Source: Streptomyces maremycinicus (GTDB lineage: Bacteria; Actinomycetota; Actinomycetes; Streptomycetales; Streptomycetaceae). From it: a stretch of DNA of 64,000 bases. Positions 17,044 through 26,283 of this stretch are shown in pieces (the first letter of the stretch is position 1; each line of letters begins with the position of its first letter). The DNA is taken from the NCBI RefSeq assembly GCF_001184025.1, contig NZ_BBYG01000019.1:124001-188000 (forward strand), written 5' to 3'. The position numbers and the translations under genes were made by a program. The notes below the pieces were generated by a model. The model ran no database searches. It was not told the origin of the DNA and was given only the letters and a program-made list of their open reading frames with translations.

Positions 17044-20000
17044 TGCTCGGCTCCTTCCGGAAGGTGGTTCTGGTGGTGCGTGGTGTCCCGGCCGGTGATC
17101 GGGTCGGTGATCGGCTCGCTCCGGTCGGACGCGTCGGACGGCTCTGTCCGGTCGGTCCTGTCGGGCGAAACGTCGGGACGGTGGTCGTGCCGGCGGTCGT
17201 TCCGGCTGTCGGTCAGGGCTTCGGTGGTGGGGGTGGAGGCGAGCGGGCGGGTATCGGCGGGGCGAGGGTGCTCGCCGGTGTCGCGGTGCGCCCGGGCCAC
17301 GGCCGCCTCGAACTCCTCCAGCGAGTCGCGTACGGCGTCCGCGTCGGCGGGTCGGGGGGCCTGCCGCGCGGCCTGCTGGGCGGCGGCGTCGGCGGTCGTC
17401 CGCAGCGTCGCGCCGCGCACCCGTCGACGGAGCGGACGGGAGCCGTCGGGCCCGACGGCGAACGGGTCCGCACCGGCCCCGGTGGGCGTGGAGAGGGGAC
17501 CGGTGGAACCGGAGGCGCGGTCGGGACCGGAGCTGTGGTCGGGCGCGGGCGGTTCGCCGCCGCGGTCCGTCACGCCGTGCTCCGCCCCGCGGACGGAGTC
17601 GCCGGGGCCGCCGGTCGTACGGGCAGGGCCGCCCTCGGAGCCGGACGTGCGGGCGTGCGGCGCGGGCGACTGCGTCCGGGCGGCGGGCCGGGAACCGGTG
17701 TCGTGGAGGTGCGCCGACTCCGCCGGACCGGCGGGCGTGCGTTCCGCCGTACGGGCGTGCTCCCCGGGCTCGTCCTCCGCGCGGGCGTGGAGCGTCGCCT
17801 CGGCCGTGCGCGGCGCCGGGATCCCGACACCGGCCGGGTAGGGACGGGCCGCGGACCCACCCGCGGAGGCCGGGAGGCCGGTGTCAGCGGTTTCCGCGGA
17901 GGCGTCCGCCCCTGTCCCCGGCGTGCCGGTGGCGGTGACGTCGTCCCCTTCCTGCGACTGCCGCTCGTCCGGGGACGGATCGCGGCGGGGGACCCGGCGC
18001 GGGAGCGCGGTCGCGTCGTCCTCGCTCGTGGCCCAGGACGGAACCGTGGCCGGGACGGAGGACGACGGCGAGGGGCCGGCAGGGGGTGCCGACGGGGCGG
18101 CGAGGGCCGCGCCGGCCGGGGAGGAAGGTGTGCCGGCGGAGACCGGACGGCCCACCGGACCCAGCTCGCTCATCGTCAGGAGCAGCGTCGACGGGATGAG
18201 CACCTCGGCCGTCACGCCGCCGCCCGGGGTGCGGGAGAGGGTGACGTCGACGTCCCAGCGGCGGGCCAGCGCACCGACCACGAACAGGCCGAGCACCTTC
18301 GTCGGGACGACGTCGAGACGTTCGCGGCGCACGAGGCGGGAGTTCTCCTCGGCGATCCGCTCGGCGCTCATACCGAGACCGTGGTCGGCGACGGTGATCG
18401 AGGCGCCGTCGACGTCGGCGCCGACGACCACCTCCACGGGGCTGCCCTCCGGCGAGAACGACACGGCGTTCTCCAGGAGTTCGGCGATCATCAGGGTGAG
18501 GTCACCGATGATGTCGGGCTCCACCATGGCCTCGGTCGCGGCGCGCAGCCGAACCCGCTGGAAGCCCTCGATCTGGCCCAGCGCGGCACGTACGACGTTG
18601 GTGAGTTCGGTCGGCCCGGCGTCCAGGACGGTCTCGCGGATGCCGGCCAGCAGCATCAGGCTGTCGGCGTTGCGACGCAGCCGGACCGCGATGTGGTCGA
18701 TGGAGTAGAGGCGTTCGAGGAGGGCCGGGTCGGTCTCGCCGCGCTCCACCGCGTCGATCAAAGCGAGCTGACGCGTCGTCAGGTTACTGACGCGACGGCC
18801 GACGTTGCCGAACATCTCGGCGACGTTGCGGCGGCTGAGCACCTGGCGCTCGAGCAGGGCGGCCGCGGTCGTCTGCACGTTGTTGAAGGCCTCGGCGAGT
18901 TCACCGATCTCGTCGTCCGCGGTGACCGGCAGCTCGCGCAGGCGCGGGGGACCGGACTCCTCGGCGTCGTCGTCGGCGACCCGGGCGAGTTCGCGGCCCG
19001 CGACATCGGCGACCTCCTGGGCCGCTCCCGTCAGCGCCAGCACCGGGCGGACCACGGAGCGGCGTACCAGGATGGAGAAGGCGATCCACAGGGCGAAGCA
19101 GAGCAGCGCCAGGGTCAGCAGCAGGCCCGCGCGCCACTGGGCGCTGGAGGCGGTGTCGTCGGCCCGGTCGGCGATCTGGTCGATGAGCGACGCGGTGATC
19201 TTCAGCCGGGTCCGGGCCTGTGTGCTGTAGTCGGGGTAGGAGGCGATGGCCGCACGGAACGCGGTACGGATCTCGGCCTTCGACTCGGCCTGGAGCGCGC
19301 TGGGGTCCACGGCCAGTTCGGCGTAGTGCTGACCGATCGAGGCCTGCGAGGCGTTGTGCTCGATGCCGCCGAACTCCTCGTTCTGCGTCTCGCTGGCGAA
19401 CCGCTCGAACCGCTCGGCCTGATAGGTGAACAGCTCGTAGGAGCCCACCGCGCCGGTGAACTCGATGAGCGCGTTGCTGTCGCCGGTCCGGGCGGAGAAC
19501 ACGCCGGTCTCGAAGGCGCCGTGCGCGGCGTCGGCGCGCAGCAGCGAGTCGAGGAGGTTGCCGGTGAACGTCGTCGCGAGACCGGCGTTGCGGTCCAGGC
19601 CCAGACCGTCGATGAGGCCGTCGGCCGCACCCGAGTACGCCGGGTCGATGTTGTCGGCGGGCAGATAGCCCTGCTCGATGGTGGCCCGCAGGCCGGCCAG
19701 GCCCTGGACTTCCTTGAGGGCCTGCACCTCGGTGTCCGGGAGCCGGTCGCCGAAGGCGTCGACCACCTTGCGCACCTGCGCGTCCACAGCGGACTGGGCC
19801 TGCCGGTAGCCGTCGGTGGAGGGGGTGCCGCCGTCGAAGGACGCCTCGTGCCGCACGGAGAGCAGGATCGCCTGCTGGTGTTCGTCCTGGAGCGTGGCGA
19901 CGAGCTGGGCGACCTGCGCGCTGTCCCGCACCAGTTGGGCGGCGTCCTCCGCGCGGTCGGACTCCTGCACCAGGTCGACGATGAGGTACGTCAGCAGCAG

Positions 20001-20147
20001 CGCGATCACCGTCAGCGGGATACCGACGAGTACGTTCAGCTTCCGCTGGAAGGGCCACCGGTCGGCGAAGCCTCGCAGGCCCCGGCGCGCGGACGTCGGT
20101 GCCGAGGATGCCGACCGGGCGGACGCGTCCACCTCTTTCGTGGACAC
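17040..20147 (-). CDS. Conservon 1 sensor histidine-kinase-like protein (CvnA type) with nitrate-sensing domain
   Basis: 1035 residues from GTG 20147, chosen because GAAGGAGG lies 5-12 bases upstream; the frame is open to 20294. TM1 about 38-58, an extracytoplasmic helical nitrate/nitrite-type (NIT) sensing domain about 60-335, TM2 about 340-362, HAMP, then a dimerisation region lacking an obvious phospho-His motif and an ATP-binding domain (LLENAVSF, DHGLGM, VLGLFVVG). The last roughly 330 residues are a disordered Pro/Ala/Thr/Gly tail. It heads the four-gene conservon. Long tails are usual in CvnA proteins; binding of nitrate itself is not shown. Confidence 0.92.
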   Translation of the reverse strand: MSTKEVDASARSASSAPTSARRGLRGFADRWPFQRKLNVLVGIPLTVIALLLTYLIVDLVQESDRAEDAAQLVRDSAQVAQLVATLQDEHQQAILLSVRHEASFDGGTPSTDGYRQAQSAVDAQVRKVVDAFGDRLPDTEVQALKEVQGLAGLRATIEQGYLPADNIDPAYSGAADGLIDGLGLDRNAGLATTFTGNLLDSLLRADAAHGAFETGVFSARTGDSNALIEFTGAVGSYELFTYQAERFERFASETQNEEFGGIEHNASQASIGQHYAELAVDPSALQAESKAEIRTAFRAAIASYPDYSTQARTRLKITASLIDQIADRADDTASSAQWRAGLLLTLALLCFALWIAFSILVRRSVVRPVLALTGAAQEVADVAGRELARVADDDAEESGPPRLRELPVTADDEIGELAEAFNNVQTTAAALLERQVLSRRNVAEMFGNVGRRVSNLTTRQLALIDAVERGETDPALLERLYSIDHIAVRLRRNADSLMLLAGIRETVLDAGPTELTNVVRAALGQIEGFQRVRLRAATEAMVEPDIIGDLTLMIAELLENAVSFSPEGSPVEVVVGADVDGASITVADHGLGMSAERIAEENSRLVRRERLDVVPTKVLGLFVVGALARRWDVDVTLSRTPGGGVTAEVLIPSTLLLTMSELGPVGRPVSAGTPSSPAGAALAAPSAPPAGPSPSSSVPATVPSWATSEDDATALPRRVPRRDPSPDERQSQEGDDVTATGTPGTGADASAETADTGLPASAGGSAARPYPAGVGIPAPRTAEATLHARAEDEPGEHARTAERTPAGPAESAHLHDTGSRPAARTQSPAPHARTSGSEGGPARTTGGPGDSVRGAEHGVTDRGGEPPAPDHSSGPDRASGSTGPLSTPTGAGADPFAVGPDGSRPLRRRVRGATLRTTADAAAQQAARQAPRPADADAVRDSLEEFEAAVARAHRDTGEHPRPADTRPLASTPTTEALTDSRNDRRHDHRPDVSPDRTDRTEPSDASDRSEPITDPITGRDTTHHQNHLPEGAEQ

Positions 20148-20548
20148 CGGGCCTCCTTCGAGAAGGTGCTGTGGGCGTGCAAGGGGGGTCGCATGCATGC
20201 CCAGTTCCTGCACACACGTGTCCGAATATGAATGATACGGAAGCGGCCCCCGCACACCGCTGTGGCCGACGCCGACTGCTGTGGCGGACGCCAACTCCGG
20301 CGAGACTATCGCCTATTCGAACGGCCGAGCGCGTTGCCCTACGTCAAGAATCCATTACGAACAGGTGTACTGGAGCCGTTCAGGGGCCTTCGGAGGGGTA
20401 CACAGGTGATCTCCCGATCCGTGCGCCAGTGATCACGGATCGAAGCCAATCGGTAACCCGACCCCTCTTGACTGATCAAGAAGCGGGTGGATTGGATCAG
20501 GCCAGAGTGTTTGAGTTCTCATCAACCCCCCAGCCCGGAACGGGAACC
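20148..20548. promoter_or_regulatory. Divergent regulatory interval, with a 9-bp inverted repeat at 20415-20442
   Basis: 401 bp between conservon 1 and the binding-protein gene. CGATCCGTG (20415-20423) and CACGGATCG (20434-20442) form a perfect inverted repeat with a 10-base spacer, 107-134 bp before the binding-protein start: a possible operator. A TTGACT element follows at about 20468. No gene is credible here. Confidence 0.45.
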
Positions 20549-21508
20549 GTGACTTCCAACGCCCACAGCAGCAGGTCCCTGAGGAACCACCCCGGTGCGG
20601 CGGCCGTCGCCCTCGCAGCGGTGACGGTCCTGCTGGCGGGATGCTCCTCCTCGTCCGACGACACCTCCGACCCGCTCGCCGGCGACAAGGCGGCCGGTGA
20701 CACCGTGGTCGTCGGCTCCAACAACTTCGCCGAAAGCATCCTGATCGCCGACATCTACGGCGAGGCCCTGAAGGCCAAGGGCATCAAGGTGTCCTACAAG
20801 CCCAACATCGGCAGCCGGGAGACCACGTACGGCCTGCTCAAGAACGGTTCGATCACCGTCCTGCCGGAATACAACGGCTCGCTGCTGGCCTACCTGGACG
20901 CGAAGGCCGAGCAGACCTCGCTCGCGACCGTGAACGCCGCTGCGACGGCCAAGCTCGACTCCAAGCTCACGCTGCTGGAGTCGTCGCCGGCCGAGGACAA
21001 GGACTCCGTCACGGTCAACGCGGAGACCGCCAAGAAGTACAACCTCACGGCGACGTCCACGCTCGCCGACCTCAAGGACATCGCGCCGGAACTGGTCCTC
21101 GGCGGCTCGCCCGAGTTCCAGACCCGCCAGCAGGGCATCCTCGGCCTGGAGTCGGTGTACGGGCTGAAGTTCAAGTCCTTCAAGGCACTCGACGCGGGCG
21201 GTCCGCTGACCCAGGCCGCGCTCAAGAAGAACACCGTGCAGGCCGCGGACATCTTCACCACGGACCCGACCATCACCAAGGAGAAGTTCGTCGTCCTCCA
21301 GGACCCGAAGAACCTCTTCGGATTCGCGAACGTGACCCCGCTGGTCTACAAGAGCGGACTCTCCCAGGAGGGCGTCGACGCGCTCAACGCCGTCTCCGCC
21401 AAGCTCGACACCAAGACCCTGCTCGACCTGGACTCGCAGGTCCAGCTGGAGAGCAAGGACCCGCTGGACGTCGCCAAGGCCTGGCTGAAGTCGGCCGGAC
21501 TCGGCTGA
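20549..21508 (+). CDS. Glycine betaine/choline-type substrate-binding lipoprotein
   Basis: 319 residues from GTG 20549. A lipoprotein signal ends in the lipobox LLAGCSSS. The mature protein is an OpuAC/ProX-type binding domain: VVVGSNNFAESILIADIYGEAL, YKPNIGSRETTYGLLKNG and VLPEYNGSLLAYL are typical of the OpuBC/OpuCC and OsmF branch. It would deliver ligand to the ABC proteins at 12865-15397, which lack a binding protein. Its gene is transcribed in the same direction but has its own promoter region because conservon 1 lies between. Confidence 0.92.
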   Translation: MTSNAHSSRSLRNHPGAAAVALAAVTVLLAGCSSSSDDTSDPLAGDKAAGDTVVVGSNNFAESILIADIYGEALKAKGIKVSYKPNIGSRETTYGLLKNGSITVLPEYNGSLLAYLDAKAEQTSLATVNAAATAKLDSKLTLLESSPAEDKDSVTVNAETAKKYNLTATSTLADLKDIAPELVLGGSPEFQTRQQGILGLESVYGLKFKSFKALDAGGPLTQAALKKNTVQAADIFTTDPTITKEKFVVLQDPKNLFGFANVTPLVYKSGLSQEGVDALNAVSAKLDTKTLLDLDSQVQLESKDPLDVAKAWLKSAGLG

Positions 21509-21532
21509 GGTTCCACCGGAGCACGTGAACCG

Positions 21533-23500
21533 TTGGACACGGCAGCAAACGGACGGAGCCGGGTTCACCCGCACCACGGGGGCGCCCGGGTCGTCCTGAA
21601 CGGAACCGCCCTCACCGTCGGCGAGCTGATCGCGCTCGCCGACGGTGCGGCCGTTCCCGCGGTGGCCCCCGAGGCCCGTGAGCGGGCCGCCCTCTCCTGG
21701 CGCACCGCGCAACGACTCGCCGCCGCCGGACGGCTGTACGGCCGTGGCACCGGCGTCGGCGCGCAGCGCTCGGTGCCGGTCGACGAGGGCGACGAGAGCG
21801 CGCACGGGCTGCGCCTGCTGCGCAGCCACGCGGGGGGAGCGGGCGCCCTGCTCCCCGCTCGCCAGGTCCGCGCCCTGCTCGCGGTGCGCGCCAACCAGCT
21901 GCTCGCCGGGGGCTCCGGCATCCAGCCCGCCCTCATCGACGCCCTGGTGGACGCCCTCCGTCTAGGTGTCCACCCGGCCGTCAACGAATACGGCGGGGTC
22001 GGCACCGGAGACTTGACGGCGCTGGCCCAGACCGGCCTGACGCTGATCGGCGAACAACCCTGGCTGAGTTCGGAGACGACCCGGCCGACGCATCCGCCGG
22101 GACCGGACGGCCGGCCGGCGGGCCGGATGGAGCGGGCTGAGCCGGGCGGCGACCCGGCACCCGAGCCCGCGTCCGAGCCCGCACCCGAGCCCGCGATCGA
22201 CCCGGACAGGCGCCGGGCCGGTTCCTCACGCACGGGCGGACCGGCGGACACGGCGGCCACGACGTCTGCGGCGGCCACGACGTGTGCGGCGGCGACGGCG
22301 GTCCCCCGCACCGAGTCCGCCACCACGACCCACATCGTCACTCCCGCCGTTCGGCTCGTCACCCTGACCGGACCCGCCGACCGGACCGTCTACGTCCCCG
22401 TCTCCGCTCCCCTCTCCGCTCCCGTTCCCGAGTCCGCTCCCGTTCCCGAGTCCGCATCCACTCCCGAGTCCGCATCCACTCCCGACTCCGCACCCGCTCC
22501 CGTCACGGCGGCCGCCTCCGTCCCCGGCGCAGGCCCGTCCGCCGGACTCCCGGCCCCGGTGATCCTCCAGCCCGGTGACGCGCTGGCACTGCTCAGCAGC
22601 AACGCCCTCGCGCTGGGGCAGGCGGCGCTCGCCCAGCAGCGGCTGGACGTACTGCTGCGGGCCACGCATGCCGTCGCCGCTCTTTCCCTCGCGGCGGTCT
22701 CGGGCTCGCCGGAGGCGTACGCCGCGCCCGTGCACGCCCTTCGGCCCTACCCCGGCGCGGCCCGTGCGGCCGGGGAGGTGCGGCGGCTGCTCGGGCTGCC
22801 CGACCGGCCGCGCCGCCAGGGCCGGCGCATCCAGGACCCCTTCGGCTTCCGGGCCTTCCCGCAGGCGCACGGATGTGCCCTGGACGCCTCCGAGCGACTG
22901 CGTGACGTCATCGAGGTGGAGGTCAACTGTCCGTCGGAGAACCCCCTCATGGATCCCGACGGGGCGGCCGCCTTTCATCACGGTGGCTTCTTCGCGGCAC
23001 CCCTGGGCCTTGCCCTGGACGCCGCCGTCCTCGCCCTGTTGCAGACCGCGCAGCTCTCCGCCGCCCGGCTGACGGCGCTCGGCGACCCCGGGATCACCGG
23101 CCTGCCCGCGTTCCTCGCCGGTGGGCCCGCTACCAGCTCGGGCACGATGATCCTGGAGTACACCGCCAACTCCGCTCTTGCGGAGCTGCGTTCGGCGGCC
23201 GCACCCGCTTCGGCGGGCCACGCCGTCCTGTCGCGCGGCCTGGAGGAGGCCGCCAGCTTCGCCGGACAGGCCGCCCGCCAGACCGCACGGGCGACGGACG
23301 CCTACACCACCGTCCTCGCCTGTGAACTCGTCGCAGCCGTCCGGGCCTTGAGGATGAGCCCGGTCCTGGGCGAGTCTCCGCCGCCGACCGCGGTCTTCGC
23401 CGCGGCGGCGGCCGTCCTCCCGGCGGGCACGGAGGACCGTCCCCTGACCGCAGACGTGACGGCGGCCGCCGAACTGCTGTCCGATCTGGCCGAGTTGTGA
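21533..23500 (+). CDS. Aromatic amino acid ammonia-lyase-like protein with altered MIO loop and internal linker
   Basis: 655 residues, HutH/PAL superfamily. Family landmarks: YGRGTGVGA (normally YGxNTGFG) near 70; NEYGGVGTGDLTALAQTGLTLIGE (parts: GGVG, TGDL at 158-161); QDPFGFRAFPQAHG; NCPSENPLMDPDG. The Ala-Ser-Gly triad that forms the MIO electrophile is absent: GSVGASGDL is replaced by GGVGTGDL, one residue shorter. About 160 residues of Pro/Ser/Ala-rich sequence (about 185-340), including four 18-bp repeats at 22418-22489, are inserted after the active-site loop. TTG 21533 is the start, 24 bp after the binding-protein stop, so the two may be co-transcribed. Could be a non-MIO enzyme or a non-catalytic homologue. 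Confidence 0.82.
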   Translation: MDTAANGRSRVHPHHGGARVVLNGTALTVGELIALADGAAVPAVAPEARERAALSWRTAQRLAAAGRLYGRGTGVGAQRSVPVDEGDESAHGLRLLRSHAGGAGALLPARQVRALLAVRANQLLAGGSGIQPALIDALVDALRLGVHPAVNEYGGVGTGDLTALAQTGLTLIGEQPWLSSETTRPTHPPGPDGRPAGRMERAEPGGDPAPEPASEPAPEPAIDPDRRRAGSSRTGGPADTAATTSAAATTCAAATAVPRTESATTTHIVTPAVRLVTLTGPADRTVYVPVSAPLSAPVPESAPVPESASTPESASTPDSAPAPVTAAASVPGAGPSAGLPAPVILQPGDALALLSSNALALGQAALAQQRLDVLLRATHAVAALSLAAVSGSPEAYAAPVHALRPYPGAARAAGEVRRLLGLPDRPRRQGRRIQDPFGFRAFPQAHGCALDASERLRDVIEVEVNCPSENPLMDPDGAAAFHHGGFFAAPLGLALDAAVLALLQTAQLSAARLTALGDPGITGLPAFLAGGPATSSGTMILEYTANSALAELRSAAAPASAGHAVLSRGLEEAASFAGQAARQTARATDAYTTVLACELVAAVRALRMSPVLGESPPPTAVFAAAAAVLPAGTEDRPLTADVTAAAELLSDLAEL

Positions 23501-23542
23501 TCCGGAACCGAGGACGCGCCGGGCCCCGGTGACGGACCGCGC

Positions 23543-24913
23543 TCAGTAACCCACGTAGAACGTCGCGTCCTGCTTCTCGGTGGTCGTCGAGACCGGGTCG
23601 ATGCGCAGCACGTAGTTGGCATGCCGTAGATAGCGCGTCGGGTTGTTGTAGGAACGGAACGACGCCCATCCGGAGTCCGCCAGGCCCGCCGTACGGTAGA
23701 AGGTCGCGTCACCGGCGAACGCCGAAGTGCCGTCGTTGACGTCCAGTTGGAGCTGGTAGTTGTAGTGCCGCAGGTACCGGGTCGGGTAGTTCACCGACTG
23801 GAAGGAGACCCCGGAGCTGTCGGCCAGGCCGGGGACGAGCTTCCACTGCGAGTCGGTGTACAGATCGAAGGGGTACGTGTCGATGCGACCGACGTAGTTG
23901 GCGTGCCGGACGTAGCGGTCCGGGTAGTTGTAGGACTTGAGCCGGTTCCAGGCCGGGGCGCCCCACTTGGCGACGAGGTTGCTGTACTGCGTGCCGGTGA
24001 TCGTGGTGATGCCGCAGTGCTTGGAGTTCACCGGCTGGGTGTAGGTCCGCTGGTCGAGCGCGCTCCAGGTGTCCGCCGCGAGGTCGGTGGACTGCCAGGC
24101 GTAGAAGACTCCGTTCGGCGTGTAGGTGTCCCCCCAGAGCCACCAGGTGCTGGAGGTGAGTGACTTGACGAGGGTCGGGGCCTCGGTGCCGCCGTGGGCG
24201 ACCCCCGTGGTGAAGACCGTGAAGCTGCCCGGGTCGAGGGAGCTGGAGCGCGCGCCCACCAGCGTCTGGTCCTTCTTGAAGTACAGGTAGTTGACGCCGT
24301 TCACCCCTACGGCCATGTCGCCGTCGATCACGTCGTAGCCGGGGTCGAAGAAGACCTGGGGCGCCGAGGCGGTGACGAAGTCGGTGGTGTAGTTGACCAT
24401 GATCACGTTGTGGCCGCTGGAGTTGACGGCGGAGTAGATGAGCGCGTACTGCCCCCGGCCCGCGTCCCAGAACGCCTCCGGCGCCCAGCTGTGGGTGTTC
24501 ATGTCGTGCAGCTTCAGCCGGTGGTAGCCGGTGAAGGTGCGCAGGTCGGTCGAGTTCCACACGTGCACGTACTGGCTGACGTAGCTCCAGTCGGTGCCCT
24601 TGAGGTCGGTGGCGATCACGACGTAGGTGCCGTCCTGCTTGCGCAGGATGAACGGGTCGCGCAGCCCCAGCGCGCCCTCCGTGGGCGTGACCACGGGGTT
24701 GTTCTGGTTCAGCGGCATCCAGTGCAGCCCGTCCGTGCTGACGGCGAGGTGGAGGCCGTAGTCGGTACCGGCGCCGAGGCTGGTCGATTCGGTGAAGTAG
24801 CTCATCACGTAGGCCGAATCGGCCGCGTGGGCGGACGGGACGCCGAGGGTGAGGGCCAGGGGGACGGAGGCGGCCGCGCCCAGGACGAGGCGGCGGGAGG
24901 GGTTGGGGGTCAT
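23543..24913 (-). CDS. Secreted GH43-like arabinofuranosidase with AbfB (CBM42) domain
   Basis: 456 residues from ATG 24913. A Tat-type signal (SRRLVLG then a hydrophobic run, cleavage after AHA near 31). The catalytic part (about 32-310) is a five-bladed beta-propeller of the GH43 type; RDPFIL and APEAFWD are the usual acid-residue neighbourhoods. The C-terminal 140 residues are an AbfB beta-trefoil with three repeats: YPDRYVRHANYVGRID, YPTRYLRHYNYQLQLD and NPTRYLRHANYVLRID. It should release arabinose from arabinoxylan or arabinan outside the cell. The promoter region holds a palindrome (24957-24974). Confidence 0.88.
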   Translation of the reverse strand: MTPNPSRRLVLGAAASVPLALTLGVPSAHAADSAYVMSYFTESTSLGAGTDYGLHLAVSTDGLHWMPLNQNNPVVTPTEGALGLRDPFILRKQDGTYVVIATDLKGTDWSYVSQYVHVWNSTDLRTFTGYHRLKLHDMNTHSWAPEAFWDAGRGQYALIYSAVNSSGHNVIMVNYTTDFVTASAPQVFFDPGYDVIDGDMAVGVNGVNYLYFKKDQTLVGARSSSLDPGSFTVFTTGVAHGGTEAPTLVKSLTSSTWWLWGDTYTPNGVFYAWQSTDLAADTWSALDQRTYTQPVNSKHCGITTITGTQYSNLVAKWGAPAWNRLKSYNYPDRYVRHANYVGRIDTYPFDLYTDSQWKLVPGLADSSGVSFQSVNYPTRYLRHYNYQLQLDVNDGTSAFAGDATFYRTAGLADSGWASFRSYNNPTRYLRHANYVLRIDPVSTTTEKQDATFYVGY

Positions 24914-24956
24914 CTGCGCTCCAGGGGTGCGGGGGTACCCTTTGATGTCGACCCGA

Positions 24957-24974
24957 GGTTCGAAATGTCGAACC
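24957..24974. promoter_or_regulatory. Palindrome GGTTCGA-N4-TCGAACC upstream of the arabinofuranosidase gene
   Basis: Perfect 7-bp arms with an AATG centre, 44-61 bp upstream of the GH43 start, followed by a further AGGTTCG. Symmetry fits a LacI- or GntR-type sugar repressor site. No regulator gene is adjacent. Confidence 0.5.
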
Positions 24975-25122
24975 AGGTTCGGTGAGTCGGTCAGAAAGTA
25001 GGGGTGCGCGGGGAACAGGTCAATCACCGGGACGCGCTTGGCGGTTTCCCGCCGTGCGGCGGTGAGCGGTCCACGGAAATTGCGGCGAGACCGTCGGCCC
25101 GCACGGGCTAGTCTCGGCGACC

Positions 25123-25542
25123 GTGAACAGGAGACGGCAGAAGAAACTGACGCGGCGTCTGGTGTCGGCGGTGATGTTCGAGGGTGGCGGCCCTCGGATC
25201 GACATGCTGTTGCGAGCCGGCGCCGACCCGGCCGCCGCCGATCCCGACGGGACAACGCCGTTGTACGTGGCCTGCGTTCAGGGAGAGGCCGACAACGCGC
25301 GTCGACTGCTCGAGGCGGGTGCGCCGCCCGACGCCGAGAGCGCGGGCCCGGGCGCCGAGGGAACCCCGCTGTGCGCGGCGGCCTGTTGGGGCCATCTCGA
25401 CGCCGTCCGCACCCTGCTCGCACACGGCGCCGACCCCAACCTCCGCGAGGACCACGGCACCGGGCTCACCCCACTGGAGTGGGCGGTCGCGGGACCGCAT
25501 CCGGAAACGATGGCCGCACTGCGCGCCGCGGGCGCCCGCTGA
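25123..25542 (+). CDS. Ankyrin-repeat protein
   Basis: 139 residues with about three ankyrin repeats: DMLLRAGADPAAADPDGTTPLYVAC, ARRLLEAGAPPDAESAG and VRTLLAHGADPNLREDHGTGLTPLEWA (quoted in pieces). A basic N-terminal cap (MNRRRQKKLTRRL) starts at GTG 25123. No signal peptide, so it is cytoplasmic and likely a protein-binding module. It converges on conservon 2. The partner is unknown. Confidence 0.88.
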   Translation: MNRRRQKKLTRRLVSAVMFEGGGPRIDMLLRAGADPAAADPDGTTPLYVACVQGEADNARRLLEAGAPPDAESAGPGAEGTPLCAAACWGHLDAVRTLLAHGADPNLREDHGTGLTPLEWAVAGPHPETMAALRAAGAR

Positions 25543-25665
25543 CGAAGTCCCGCACAGACGCAATCCAGCGCACTCGGACGCCGTCGGGCGTCGGGCGGTC
25601 GTGCCGTCGAGCCGCGCGGGTGGCCGTGCGGGCGATCGTCAGGTGCCGGGGCCGCGGGCGGCCGA

Positions 25666-26283
25666 TCAGTGTGCCGGGCTCGACCGGAGTACGACGTCCT
25701 CGATCAGCCGGTCGATCAGCGCGATCAGTACCTCCCGGCACGAGTCACGCTCCCGCGCGTCGCACAGCAGCACGGGAACATGGTCCGGCAACGCCAATGA
25801 CTCCTGGATCTCCTCCGCCGGATACGGGTGCGACCCATGGAAACCGTTGGCCGCGACGACGAACGGGACGCCCCTGCGCTCGAAGAAGTCGATCGCGGCG
25901 AAACTGGACTCCGGCCTGCGCACATCGATGAGCACCACGGCCCCGAGGGCGCCGATCGCCAGGTCGTTCCACATGAACCAGAACCGCTGCTGGCCCGGCG
26001 TGCCGAAGAGGTACAGCACCAGGTCCTCGCCGATGGTGATCCGTCCGAAGTCCAGGGCCACGGTGGTGGACCGTTTCTCCTCGATGCCCTTCAGGTCGTC
26101 CACCTCCAGCCCGGCGACGGTCAGCGGCTCCTCCGTGCGCAGCGGGGCGATCTCGCTGACCGCCCCCACCATGGTGGTCTTTCCCACGCCGAAGCCACCG
26201 GCGATGAGGATCTTCACCGTGTCCGGTGCGACGTCCGGTCCGGCGCCGAGGACGGGGACAGCGGTGGAATCAGATCCGGCCAA
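25666..26283 (-). CDS. Conservon 2 small GTPase (CvnD type)
   Basis: 205 residues. P-loop GGFGVGKTT (about 28-36), LDFGRI, LFGTPGQQRF and AANGFHG at the NKxD position. Compared with the conservon 1 protein the G3 residue Glu is replaced by Gln (TPGQQ instead of TPGQE). The start overlaps the DUF742 gene by 14 bp, exactly as in conservon 1. It is the last gene of the operon, facing the ankyrin gene. Confidence 0.93.
   Translation of the reverse strand: MAGSDSTAVPVLGAGPDVAPDTVKILIAGGFGVGKTTMVGAVSEIAPLRTEEPLTVAGLEVDDLKGIEEKRSTTVALDFGRITIGEDLVLYLFGTPGQQRFWFMWNDLAIGALGAVVLIDVRRPESSFAAIDFFERRGVPFVVAANGFHGSHPYPAEEIQESLALPDHVPVLLCDARERDSCREVLIALIDRLIEDVVLRSSPAH

Noticed and set aside
17064..20231. 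A 1055-residue open frame on the plus strand across conservon 1
   Set aside because: It is the mirror of the kinase gene on the minus strand; its residues are Gly/Arg/Val-rich with no domain, and the minus-strand gene has signal, HAMP and ATPase motifs.
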